A stretch of DNA of 19,841 nt from 39-52-133 sp041488395 (GCA_041488395.1 JBGPPE010000043.1:1-19841); one strand, 5' to 3'; counted from the first letter of the stretch, positions 1 to 7,117 are shown. A program made the numbers and translations. The notes: generated from the sequence alone by a model not told the origin.

Positions 1-23
1 AACCCACGCCCTGAGGGCGACAG

Positions 24-1298
24 TCAAGTAGTTTTTACATCCACCCCTACCAAAATCAGCAGCGGCGAACCGCGGCGCCTGAGCGAATTCAAGTAAGCGG
101 ACTCGTCATAAGGCGTGTGGTTCTGCCAGCACCTATAGAGAATACGAATCCACTTAAAAGCCAGCGCACGAACGGCGACCTGATGCGAGCAACCCTTCTC
201 GCGTTGCTGACGATAATAAGCCCCCGCCCAGTAAGAACGCGGAATGGTTTCAGCAGCCCATTCAACAAAAGTCTGGCGCAGAAACTTGGGGCATTGCAAG
301 CGCCAATGTATCCAGCATTTCTTACCACTGCGCTCGGTGACGGGTGCGATGCCGGCGTACTTCTGAATTTCCGCAGCGCTCTGGTAACGCTCGCGCTGCT
401 CACCAAAAGCGGCAAGCAAGCGCGGTGCAAAAACCGGCCCGGCTCCTGGCAACTCCTTAAACAACACATAGTCAGGCAGCGACTGCGCAAACGTTGCAAT
501 CTGCTTATCGAAGCGCTCAATGGATTCGAGCAGCGCACGCAGTTGCTGCGCCAGCGCCTGTACCAGAAGTTGATGCGGCAGGATGACGCTCATATCGTTG
601 GTGAGCGGGGTGGCCGCCTTGATGGCGGCGATGCGCGCTTCAATCACCTTGGGATAACGCACATTATGTTCGCGGAAGAACGATTCCAGCGTCACTTTAC
701 GGGCCAGCCGTGCCTGCTTCAGGGTGGGCCAGCGTGTGACGAAATCGCAGAACACCAGCGTGTCTTTCTCCTTGAACCATTCAAGGACTTGCGGGTAGTA
801 CTGCTTCAACGCATAGCCCAATTGATTGGACACGCGCACCTGGTCATCGACCAGGCCACGGCGTTGTTCAACCAGGCATTGCAGCGTGCGCATCTCCACG
901 CCCTCTGGCTGCAGCGGCTTGAGTTTGTCACCATGCTGTATCAGCAGCTCGAGCAGCAAGCGTGCATCACTGGGATCATCCTTGGCATTACTGGGCGTGA
1001 ACGCCTGGCGGTACTTTGCCAGCGTGACGGGATTGGCCGGAAACAACACGAGGAAATCATATTTTTGCAGGGCATACACCAGCGGCCCCTTGGTTAGCTC
1101 CAGACACACGGCAACAGGCTGACCGTGAAAGCGCTGCTTGAGCGACAACGCCCACGCCTCGATGACGTCAGGGCGATGGGCAAGCACGCTAAACTCATGC
1201 GCATCAGTATTGCTTGTCTGAAGGCAAATATCGTGTTTTTGATCTGCCCAGTCGATACCGATATAAGCGGAAAATGTGTGATCAAGATGGGGTTTCAT
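24..1298 (-). CDS. IS110-family transposase (DEDD/serine recombinase)
   Basis: Transposase that moves its element by RNA-guided recombination; in IS110 elements a bridge RNA made from the noncoding end selects target and donor DNA. The 424-residue protein has the N-terminal RuvC-like DEDD domain (D16 in GIDWAD, E67 in CLELTKGP, D108 and D111 in KDDPSD) and the C-terminal Tnp/IS116/IS110/IS902 domain (LPGAG at about 283-287, YAGIAPV, and candidate catalytic S324 in TERSGKK). The frame is open back to 1448, but the ATG at 1296-1298 is chosen because AAGGAG lies six bases upstream; an in-frame ATG two codons earlier abuts that site and is too close. The gene looks intact. Its 3' flank runs off the window, so the right end of the element cannot be defined. 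Confidence 0.95.
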   Translation of the reverse strand: MKPHLDHTFSAYIGIDWADQKHDICLQTSNTDAHEFSVLAHRPDVIEAWALSLKQRFHGQPVAVCLELTKGPLVYALQKYDFLVLFPANPVTLAKYRQAFTPSNAKDDPSDARLLLELLIQHGDKLKPLQPEGVEMRTLQCLVEQRRGLVDDQVRVSNQLGYALKQYYPQVLEWFKEKDTLVFCDFVTRWPTLKQARLARKVTLESFFREHNVRYPKVIEARIAAIKAATPLTNDMSVILPHQLLVQALAQQLRALLESIERFDKQIATFAQSLPDYVLFKELPGAGPVFAPRLLAAFGEQRERYQSAAEIQKYAGIAPVTERSGKKCWIHWRLQCPKFLRQTFVEWAAETIPRSYWAGAYYRQQREKGCSHQVAVRALAFKWIRILYRCWQNHTPYDESAYLNSLRRRGSPLLILVGVDVKTT

Positions 1299-1304
1299 GT
1301 TCAT

Positions 1305-1480
1305 CTCCTTGGTGCTAAAGTACGACGAAGGGACGTGCATGCCTGGGTTCTGCGAAGGCGATATAGTAAGCCGGTGTAACGGCAGCCCCTGAGTATTCGT
1401 TAACGAACTCAAGCGCACCTGCGGACTCGAAACTGGGTTAGTAAACATCGGATGTTCGGCATTCGATATTCGTAATCTGC
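1305..1480 (-). ncRNA. Candidate IS110 bridge-RNA / left-end region
   Basis: This noncoding stretch lies immediately upstream of the IS110 transposase start, where IS110-group elements encode their bridge RNA. It holds several short hairpin-capable segments: the 12-bp palindrome TTCGTTAACGAA (about 1396-1407) flanked by GAG/CTC, GCCG-GTGTAA-CGGC (about 1371-1384) and AACAT-CGG-ATGTT (1444-1456). Position and family knowledge drive the call; I cannot fold the RNA or find the element end, so the limits are approximate. If the element belongs to the IS1111 group the RNA would instead lie downstream of the gene, beyond the window. Confidence 0.35.
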
Positions 1481-1550
1481 AGGTGCATGTCCCGCTTTCA
1501 CTGACAGATACCTGCCAGGTGTGCGTAGTATCACAGAAAGAAGGACGGAC

Positions 1551-1607
1551 TACCTATACGGCATTCGAGCGGGACGCTCAAGCGCGCCCCTTAATTTAAC
1601 GTTGACG
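1551..1607 (+). other. Degenerate integron attC-like site
   Basis: The segment reads like a short attC. On the left is CCTATAC then ATTCGAGCGGGA, close to the usual CCTAAC followed by GTTCAAGCGGA. In the middle is a GAGCG-GGA-CGCTC hairpin (1567-1579). On the right is CTTAATTTAACGTTGAC, close to the usual CTTAACTCAAGCGTTAG. The left core has one extra base and the right core GTTGACG departs from GTTRRRY in its last bases, so if real it is decayed. No integrase gene or second attC was seen. Confidence 0.3.
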
Positions 1608-1657
1608 CTGTAGAAAAACCCCTTTTCGCCTTCATTTTTAGCGCAAAGCTTTCCCTC

Positions 1658-1675
1658 TGAAACGGTTCCGTTTCA
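1658..1675. promoter_or_regulatory. Perfect 18-bp operator-like palindrome
   Basis: TGAAACGGTTCCGTTTCA is a perfect inverted repeat of 8 bp arms around a TT centre. Size and symmetry match a dimeric repressor operator (LacI- or TetR-type). It lies in AT-rich DNA with repeated ATTTCA/TTTGA words just downstream. It is about 350 bp before the next convincing start codon, so the controlled gene is unknown; a fortuitous hairpin is possible. Confidence 0.4.
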
Positions 1676-2016
1676 ATTTCAAATTTCAGATTTGATTTTC
1701 AGTTCGGCGAGTGCAATTCAATTGCATCACGAAAAATCATGGGCTCAGGTCTACATCCATAGCATTAAGAGCCGCATTCTGAGAATGTTCGTTGCGATTG
1801 ATGTAGCGACCGTGCCTGAACCAACTCGATCTTGGTATCTGCAACCTCCCGACTCCAACCTGCTGCAGTCCCACAGCGACATCTAAGCAATTTAGCGTAT
1901 TTCTTCTCCCGCGCTTCCGGCTCAATATTCAACCTGGCGTTGCCAGATGTTACCGTGCTCGACCGAAGCTAATTTATGGCTGCTATTTTCTGGCGATGAT
2001 GCGATGTTCTACGATC
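1676..2016. other. Intergenic stretch with no convincing gene
   Basis: Two short opposed open frames overlap here (64 codons plus, 62 codons minus), but neither has a ribosome-binding site or recognisable motif, so I call no gene. The first 40 bases are AT-rich (TTTCAAATTTCAGATTTG); the rest is of mixed composition. Most likely it is decayed sequence or the upstream region of the VOC gene that follows. Confidence 0.5.
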
Positions 2017-2028
2017 AGGAGATGAACG

Positions 2029-2415
2029 ATGGACGAGCAATTCAAACAGAATGGGGCATTCAGCTGGTGTGAGCTGATGACGACAGATGTGGACAAGGCC
2101 AAGGCTTTCTACACCAGGCTGTTTGGCTGGGAGGCGGAGGACATGTCCATGCCGGGGATGGCCTATACCGTGGTCAAGGCTGGTGGCAAGGGCATCGGCG
2201 GGATTATGGCGATGCCGCCGGACGCCATGGGGATGCCGCCGATGTGGGGCGCTTACGTGACTGTCGAGGATGTGGACGCGACCGCGCGCACTGCGCAACA
2301 GCTTGGTGCCAAGCTGCTGGTGCCGCCGCGCGACATTCCCAAGGTCGGCAGGTTTTGCGTGATTCAGGACCCGCAGGGCGCGGTAATCAGTGCCATACAC
2401 TATGTGCCGATGTAG
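2029..2415 (+). CDS. VOC-family (glyoxalase/bleomycin-resistance fold) protein
   Basis: Small 128-residue protein of the vicinal oxygen chelate superfamily, cytoplasmic, substrate unknown. Recognisable parts are FSWCELMTTDVDKAKAFY near the N terminus, FYTRLFGWEAE (about 29-39), the glycine-rich GGKGIGGIM, and a second betaalphabeta half with WGAYVTVEDVDATA and IQDPQGAVISAIHY at the C terminus. The form resembles the stand-alone single-copy enzymes often annotated as glyoxalase/bleomycin resistance proteins; metal ligands cannot be assigned with confidence. AGGAG at 2017-2021 sits seven bases before the ATG. It opens a run of small plus-strand genes. The fold is clear, the reaction is not. Confidence 0.85.
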   Translation: MDEQFKQNGAFSWCELMTTDVDKAKAFYTRLFGWEAEDMSMPGMAYTVVKAGGKGIGGIMAMPPDAMGMPPMWGAYVTVEDVDATARTAQQLGAKLLVPPRDIPKVGRFCVIQDPQGAVISAIHYVPM

Positions 2416-2490
2416 CGCGGCAGACCTTGCTTGTGGCCTGTCACTGATGCCGCGCACGGCCACATGGGCAGGGCAGGAAAGGAGTGCAAC

Positions 2491-2757
2491 ATGAACCATC
2501 ACAGGGTAAAGCGGAATGAATTTCGTCTTGGTGACGGCGCTGCGGTAACTATCGAATACTGGACTGACCCTACAACTGTCAGTGTGGCCGCATTCGGCAC
2601 GGATGGTCACCAGAAATCGGCCGCTGTATACCGGGCTACTGTCGACAATGGCGATGCGCTCACTGCGCAGATACAGGAATCTTTAATTGATAGCCTGGCC
2701 AACGCGCTTGAGTACGATCTTACGAATCATCCGGAGCTGCATGTGCGCAAGCGCTAA
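2491..2757 (+). CDS. Hypothetical protein, 88 residues
   Basis: I do not recognise this family. The frame is open from 2431, but the ATG at 2491 is preferred because AGGAG (2480-2484) lies six bases upstream. The product is small, soluble and fairly acidic, with a beta-rich look in the first half (FRLGDGAAVTIEYWTD, VSVAAFGTDG) and a probable helix in the second (QIQESLIDSLANALEYDL), ending in basic HVRKR. There are no cysteines, signal peptide or membrane segment. It lies 75 bases after the VOC gene and 116 before the broken thioesterase, in the same direction. The good ribosome site and even codon use make it a likely real gene. Confidence 0.65.
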   Translation: MNHHRVKRNEFRLGDGAAVTIEYWTDPTTVSVAAFGTDGHQKSAAVYRATVDNGDALTAQIQESLIDSLANALEYDLTNHPELHVRKR

Positions 2758-2873
2758 TGCGCACACCGGCCTGCCTGTATCATCTGCCAGCATCACCATG
2801 CTGCGGCTTGCCTGCAAATCAATTCCGCTATACTTCATTGCCCAGATCATATGTTGTGTAGCAGGAGGAGCGG

Positions 2874-3297
2874 ATGAAGGACACCTTGCAAGTTGGCATC
2901 AAATACCAGCACCAGTTCGTTGTACCCACATCGAAAACGGTCCCTGCGCTCTACCCGGAGTCGGCAGAATTTGTGGCGATGCCCGAGGTGTTTGCCACCG
3001 GTTTTCTGGTGGGCTTCCTGGAATGGGCCTGCATCAAGGCGATTAACCCGCACCTGGACTGGCCGCTGGAACAAACCGTGGGCACACATATCGACGTCAG
3101 CCATGAAGCTGCGACACCACCGGTGGCTGGAGGTTACCGCAACGGTTGAGCTGGTGGCGGTGGAGGGGAAGAAGCTGGTGTTTAACGTTGCGGCGCACGA
3201 TGGCGTGGATACCATCTCCAGGGGGACGCATGAGCGCTACGTGATCAACAAGGAAAAATTTGATGCCAGGGTTAGCGCAAAAAAACCCAAGGCTTGA
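2874..3297 (+). pseudogene. FlK-like hotdog thioesterase, frameshifted
   Basis: A thioesterase-superfamily (fluoroacetyl-CoA thioesterase-like) gene split between two frames. The first frame gives MKDTLQVGIKYQHQFVV to THIDVSHEAATPPV; the second continues LEVTATVELVAVEGKKL to GTHERYVI and ends at 3297. Removing one G of the GG at 3125-3126 joins them without loss into an approximately 140-residue protein with the expected THIDVSHEAATP and AHDG...GTHER blocks. A very good AGGAGGAG precedes the ATG. The enzyme would hydrolyse acyl-CoA thioesters in the cytoplasm. Either the gene is newly dead or the extra G is a sequencing error; full conservation of both halves makes error or a very recent mutation likely. 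Confidence 0.85.
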
Positions 3298-3327
3298 ATT
3301 TGCGCATGCATCCGGGAGTTGCCCGCG

Positions 3328-3918
3328 ATGAGCGCCAGCGCAGCGGTATTTGTCGCCACCAGCCCGGACGGTTTTATTGCGCGGCCGGATGGCAGCCTGG
3401 ACTGGCTCAACGCTGCCAATGCACTAATACCCCGCGGCGAAGACTGCGGCTATGGCGAGTTCGTGCGCTCGATTGACGTGGTGGTGATGGGCCGCAACAC
3501 TTTTGAGCAGGTGCTCACTTTTGATGTATGGCCCTATGCAGACAGAAGAGTGGTGGTGTTGAGCAGCAGGGCCATCGAGATTCCTGCCGCACTGGCTGCC
3601 ACCGTCTCTGCGTCTGCGGAAGCGCCGGGCGCGCTGCTGGAACGTTTGACTGCCGAGGGTGCCAAACGTTTGTATGTCGATGGTGGCATCACCATACAGC
3701 GCTTTCTGGCCGCGGGGCTTATCGACGACATCACGGTCACGCTGATTCCCGTGCTGCTTGGGCGTGGCAGGCCGTTGTTTGGCCCCGGCGCGCAGGACAT
3801 TCAGCTGACGCTGCGGGGCAGCAAAACTTTCGAGTTCGGCTTTGTCCAGCTCAGCTACCGCGTCACACGCGCTGCAGACGCCCGGCTCGCTGAGCGTAAC
3901 GATGCGCCACCTTCCTGA
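3328..3918 (+). CDS. Dihydrofolate reductase / RibD C-terminal family reductase
   Basis: A 196-residue NADPH-dependent reductase-fold protein of the RibD-C/DHFR superfamily (YyaP/YwjB-like), soluble. Hallmarks are the N-terminal strand AVFVATSPDGFIARPDGSLDWL, the VVVMGRNTFEQVL block (cofactor loop) and the C-terminal KRLYVDGGITIQRFLAAGL followed by DDITVTLIPVLLGRGRPLFG. These stand-alone homologues are usually of unknown substrate. The ATG at 3328 is chosen over a TTG nine bases upstream because GGGAG (3314-3318) is spaced properly only for the ATG. It begins 30 bases after the thioesterase stop and ends 24 bases before the next gene, so co-transcription is likely. Confidence 0.88.
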   Translation: MSASAAVFVATSPDGFIARPDGSLDWLNAANALIPRGEDCGYGEFVRSIDVVVMGRNTFEQVLTFDVWPYADRRVVVLSSRAIEIPAALAATVSASAEAPGALLERLTAEGAKRLYVDGGITIQRFLAAGLIDDITVTLIPVLLGRGRPLFGPGAQDIQLTLRGSKTFEFGFVQLSYRVTRAADARLAERNDAPPS

Positions 3919-3942
3919 TTCAACTCGACCAGGAGAAACATC

Positions 3943-4440
3943 ATGCCAGCCCTGCAAAAGATCACCCCTTGTCTGTGGTTCGACAATCAGGCCGAAGAGG
4001 CCGTTGCGTTTTATACCGGCATCTTCAAAAATTCCCGGATAGTAAGCGCTACCCGCTACGGCGAAGTGGGACATGATGTCCACGGCAGGCCCGCCGGCTC
4101 GATAATGACCGTGTTATTTGAACTGGATGGACAGGCATTTAGCGCACTCAACGGCGGCCCGCTATTCAAATTCAACGAGGCGATTTCGTTGCAGGTCATG
4201 TGCATGACGCAGGAGGAAGTGGACTATTACTGGGACAGGCTCTCCGCGGACGGCGATGTAGCGGCGCAGCAGTGCGGCTGGCTCAAGGACAAATACGGCG
4301 TTTCCTGGCAAGTGGTGCCCGGCGTGCTGATCGAGATGCTGAGTGACCCCGACTACGACAAATCACAAAGAGTCATGCAGGCCATGCTGCAAATGAAGAA
4401 GATCGACATCGAAAAAATCAGACGGGCGTATGCCGGGTAG
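3943..4440 (+). CDS. PhnB-like VOC protein (3-demethylubiquinone methyltransferase-like fold)
   Basis: A 165-residue VOC-superfamily protein of the PhnB / 3-dmu-9_3-mt type. Diagnostic blocks are ITPCLWFDNQAEEAVAFYTGIF at the N terminus, IMTVLFELDGQAFSALNGGP in the middle, and WDRLSADGD with CGWLKDKYGVSWQVVPGVL in the second half, plus a C-terminal helix (VMQAMLQMKKIDIEKI). Despite the older domain name, such proteins are not shown to be methyltransferases; the reaction is unknown. AGGAG (3931-3935) lies seven bases before the ATG. It is the last gene of the small accessory run and faces the convergent lemA pair; no terminator is obvious after it. Confidence 0.9.
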   Translation: MPALQKITPCLWFDNQAEEAVAFYTGIFKNSRIVSATRYGEVGHDVHGRPAGSIMTVLFELDGQAFSALNGGPLFKFNEAISLQVMCMTQEEVDYYWDRLSADGDVAAQQCGWLKDKYGVSWQVVPGVLIEMLSDPDYDKSQRVMQAMLQMKKIDIEKIRRAYAG

Positions 4441-4482
4441 CGTTGGGCACGTCAGCAAGCCTGCGCCCCGACGGATACCGCT

Positions 4483-5385
4483 TCAGCTGGCATAGTCCTG
4501 CAGCAGCCAGCCCACGACAGCGAGCGCGCCAAAGAAAATAAGCAGGTGCGCCCATGACCAGAACAGGTAGCGGCTGAATAGTTTTTCAGCCGGGATGTTG
4601 CTGATCAGGAACAGTTTGCCATCTGGCGGCTGGCCGATGATATTGGTGTCCGGCTGCGCCTGTGCGGCGCGCAGTCTTTTTTCCACCTCGCGCCTGGCGG
4701 CGGAGCGGGCCAGCATCCATTCCTGCATGTTGAGTTCGCCGTCGTTGTCGAGATCAAAGCGCGCGTGCAGCGTCGGCTGGTCCTGTTTCCATTCGGCCAG
4801 CAGTGCATTGAGCTCTTCGCGCGAGTTGAATTCCAGATTGCTGCCCCCCTGGGTGCGGAATTGCCCGATGACATACAGGTAATCCTGGTCGATCAGTTTC
4901 CACTCGGTGTATTGATAGCCGTCTTTTTCCCATTGGTCGCGATACTTGGTGATGATCTCCGCTGCCTCGGGATCAATCAGGCAGACACCGGTTTCGTCAC
5001 GCAGAAAAAAACAATCCGTGCTTTCGCCGCGGTCTATGGTTTCCCACTTGTTGTTGGAGGTGCGCCGCTCAACCGTGTAGCGATACCACAAACAGGGCAG
5101 CGCGTTGAGCTTGCTGAGCAGGGGAGATTCCTTGACCTGCCCGCCGCGACCGATCAGCTCGACATAGCCTTGTGCGGCGGAAGCCACTTTTGAGGTGGGT
5201 GTGTCGCGGATCGCACGCAGCCGGTATAGCGCCGACAGCCAGGCGAAGACGCTGGTGCTGGCGATGAGGGTGAGGGTGACCAGCCAGCCTGTGCGCGTGC
5301 CCAGCTTCAGGCCGATAAACAGCAACAGCAGCTGTGCACCCGAGGTGACCAGCAGCGCGTACTCGCGGCGCAACGTGACCAGCAT
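4483..5385 (-). CDS. GIDE-domain membrane protein with EF-hand
   Basis: A 300-residue membrane protein of the bacterial GIDE (E3 ubiquitin ligase-like) family, which commonly accompanies LemA. It has two N-terminal membrane segments (about 11-29 and 33-53), a GIDE-like soluble region (about 70-175; LNALPCLWYRYTVERR, TDCFFLRDETGVCLIDPEAAEI), a charged region, and a C-terminal membrane segment (about 275-296). An unusual insertion at 211-222, DLDNDGELNMQE, is a textbook EF-hand calcium loop. No RING domain is present, so ligase activity is not implied; the role is probably in the envelope. It starts five bases after the lemA stop, with only a weak ribosome site, suggesting coupled translation. 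Confidence 0.8.
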   Translation of the reverse strand: MLVTLRREYALLVTSGAQLLLLFIGLKLGTRTGWLVTLTLIASTSVFAWLSALYRLRAIRDTPTSKVASAAQGYVELIGRGGQVKESPLLSKLNALPCLWYRYTVERRTSNNKWETIDRGESTDCFFLRDETGVCLIDPEAAEIITKYRDQWEKDGYQYTEWKLIDQDYLYVIGQFRTQGGSNLEFNSREELNALLAEWKQDQPTLHARFDLDNDGELNMQEWMLARSAARREVEKRLRAAQAQPDTNIIGQPPDGKLFLISNIPAEKLFSRYLFWSWAHLLIFFGALAVVGWLLQDYAS

Positions 5386-5390
5386 GACGC

Positions 5391-5957
5391 TCAGCTGAAC
5401 AGGCTCTTCATGTCCACATCGGTTTTTTCAGCCGCGGCAAATTCCAGCAATGGCTTTTCTGCAAAATTGAACATCCTGGCAATGATGCTGGCCGGAAACA
5501 CTTCGATCTGCACGTTGTTGATGTTGACTGAATCGTTGTACAACTCGCGGCGGTCGGCAATGCCGTTTTCCAGCGCGGTGATGCGGCTTTGCAGTTGCAT
5601 GAACTGCTCGTTGGTTTTCAGCTCGGGATAGGCTTCTGCCACCGCGAAGATGCTGCCCAGCCCCGTGCGCAGCATGGCTTCGGCCTGGCCTAGTGCGGGG
5701 ATGTCCTGTTGCTGGCGTGCGGCCTGCACCTGCGAGCGCGCTTCGATCACCTTCTGCAGCGTGCTCTGTTCGAATTGCTTGTATTGTTTGCACACCTCGA
5801 CCAGCTTGGGCAGTTCGTCATGGCGCTGCTTGAGCAGCACATCGATATTCGCCCATGCCTTGGCCACCGCATGCTTGACGGTGACCAGATGGTTGTACAG
5901 GCTGATGACGTAGATCAACACCACTGCAACGATACCGAAGAAAATCAGAGTGCCCAT
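5391..5957 (-). CDS. lemA: LemA family protein
   Basis: A 188-residue LemA protein: one N-terminal membrane anchor (about 3-24, IFFGIVAVVLIYVISLYNHL) followed by a helical bundle with the typical AWANIDVLLKQRHDELPKLVEVCKQY start, YPELKTNEQFMQLQSRI in the middle, and YNDSVNINNVQIEVFPASIIA near the C terminus, which is the family signature. The precise function is unknown; LemA proteins are membrane-bound with a soluble bundle. AGGGA is placed about eight bases before the ATG. It is the first gene of a two-gene unit with the GIDE-like protein; that pairing is frequent across bacteria and supports a shared envelope role. Confidence 0.93.
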   Translation of the reverse strand: MGTLIFFGIVAVVLIYVISLYNHLVTVKHAVAKAWANIDVLLKQRHDELPKLVEVCKQYKQFEQSTLQKVIEARSQVQAARQQQDIPALGQAEAMLRTGLGSIFAVAEAYPELKTNEQFMQLQSRITALENGIADRRELYNDSVNINNVQIEVFPASIIARMFNFAEKPLLEFAAAEKTDVDMKSLFS

Positions 5958-6300
5958 GTTTGTTCCCTAAGTGAGGTTTTAAAATTTGATGCTGCAATGG
6001 TGACGCGAAGTCGCATCGTAAAACAAAACCGGCTGCCCGTGCATGACCTGATCATTGCGCCAGCCACTCTCCCTGCGTTTATCCGCGCAAATATTACAAC
6101 ATGCTAATATGGAAGCGATTTTTAATATGCCTAACATCCACCTGTTAAAGTTTGCTACACTTCCAGCGCTTCTTCATCTCACACAATAAATAAATACGAC
6201 GCTCAGGGAATGGGGATGAAGAGGCTAGCTGTTCAGCTGTCGCGTAATCGCAACGCAGGCCTTGTATCTGTAGAGTTGTGTTTAATTTAGAACCGACCTT
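5958..6300. other. Divergent intergenic region lemA / nsrR
   Basis: No gene is seen in these 343 bases. The region must carry the divergent promoters of lemA (minus) and nsrR (plus). It is AT-rich around 6090-6160. A TACACT at about 6157-6162 could be a -10 box and AGCTGTTCAGCT (about 6228-6239) is a short near-palindrome, but I found no persuasive -35/-10 pair and no good NsrR operator here. nsrR itself has no visible Shine-Dalgarno sequence. Confidence 0.5.
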
Positions 6301-6744
6301 ATGCAGCTTACCCAATACACCGACTACTCCTTTCGGGTGCTGATCTTCCTGGCCCAGAAACCTTCCGGCTTATCCACTGTTACTGAAATCGCCGCATTCT
6401 ACGGCATCTCGCGCAATCATCTGGTCAAGGTCATCCACAACCTCGCCAGCAAGGGTTTTATTGTCACTACGCGTGGCCGCAATGGCGGCATGACACTGTC
6501 GCGCACGCCGGCCAGCATCAACCTGGGTGATGTGGCGCGCCAGACCGAACCCAATTTCAGTATCGCAGAGTGTTTCGACAGGGAGCATAACCGCTGCGTG
6601 ATTACCCCCACCTGCACGCTGAAGTTCATTTTTCGGGACGCCAAATCGGCGTTTCTCAGCACCCTGGACAAATACACCCTGGCCGATGCCATTGCCGGCG
6701 CAGCGCCGTTTAGCGCGCTGTCCGACACTTCCCCCTCCCGTTAA
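6301..6744 (+). CDS. nsrR: NsrR, Rrf2-family nitric-oxide-sensing repressor
   Basis: A 147-residue Rrf2-family regulator, closest in form to NsrR: MQLTQYTDYSFRVLIFLA, the winged-helix block VTEIAAFYGISRNHLVKVIHNL (about 27-48) and the wing RGRNGGMTL. Candidate iron-sulfur ligands are C91, C99 and C105, plus D8, matching the known Asp8/three-Cys coordination of NsrR. NsrR represses NO-detoxification genes until NO damages the cluster. It sits 115 bases upstream of a DUF2249-hemerythrin cluster whose promoter carries an NsrR-like palindrome, so it most likely controls that cluster. No ribosome site is visible, but the start agrees with the family N terminus. Confidence 0.92.
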   Translation: MQLTQYTDYSFRVLIFLAQKPSGLSTVTEIAAFYGISRNHLVKVIHNLASKGFIVTTRGRNGGMTLSRTPASINLGDVARQTEPNFSIAECFDREHNRCVITPTCTLKFIFRDAKSAFLSTLDKYTLADAIAGAAPFSALSDTSPSR

Positions 6745-6788
6745 GCGGCCAAGCCGCAGCAGCACTTGTTTGAAGAATTTTGCACTTT

Positions 6789-6811
6789 AACTTGCATTTA
6801 TAATATATCTT
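6789..6811. promoter_or_regulatory. NsrR operator overlapping a -10 box
   Basis: The 23-bp segment matches the published NsrR palindrome (AAGATG-CATTT-A-AAATACATCTT type) at 19 of 23 positions by eye, with left half TTGCATTT and right half AATATATCTT. TATAAT at 6799-6804 lies inside it and is the only good -10 box before the DUF2249 gene, so bound NsrR would block polymerase. The -35 element is weak. The site is 48 bases before the 6860 start codon. Confidence 0.75.
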
Positions 6812-6859
6812 ATTAAAATCCTTATCTGACACACCCCATTCATACACAAGGAGCTCAAA

Positions 6860-7117
6860 ATGTCCCTGCCCCATCTGCACCTGCAAGCTGACGCCCTCTA
6901 CCCGTTTGATGCACGCGGTATCGCCAAGCGCTTTCGCCACGCGGCGATCTTCGGCGCGCTGGATGCGCTGCAGCCTGGTGAAACCATGCGTTTCGTCAAC
7001 GACCACGATCCACTGCCCCTGCTGGCGCAGCTGCAACAACGCTATGCCGCTGCGGTTGCCATCAACTATGTGGCGCGTGAACCGGGCCAGATTGTGATCG
7101 ACTTCAAGCGCCAGTAA
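6860..7117 (+). CDS. DUF2249 protein (first copy)
   Basis: An 85-residue DUF2249 protein. The family core is visible as LYPFDARGIAKRFRHAAIFGALDALQPGE, then MRFVNDHDPLPLLAQLQQRY (conserved HDP.PLL) and a final strand PGQIVIDF. Biochemical function is unknown; members cluster with hemerythrins and NO-response genes. A ribosome site AAGGAG lies at about 6849-6854, six bases before the ATG. It is the first gene after the NsrR operator and is followed after 37 bases by the hemerythrin gene. The HDP motif retained here is lost in the second copy, suggesting distinct roles. Confidence 0.88.
   Translation: MSLPHLHLQADALYPFDARGIAKRFRHAAIFGALDALQPGETMRFVNDHDPLPLLAQLQQRYAAAVAINYVAREPGQIVIDFKRQ

Noticed and set aside
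117..1097. Long plus-strand open frame of 326 codons
   Set aside because: It lies wholly opposite the IS110 transposase, has no family motif, and is a shadow of that gene's codon use.
1692..1925. Two short opposed open frames of about 60 codons
   Set aside because: No ribosome site, no recognisable motif, and they overlap each other; treated as noncoding.
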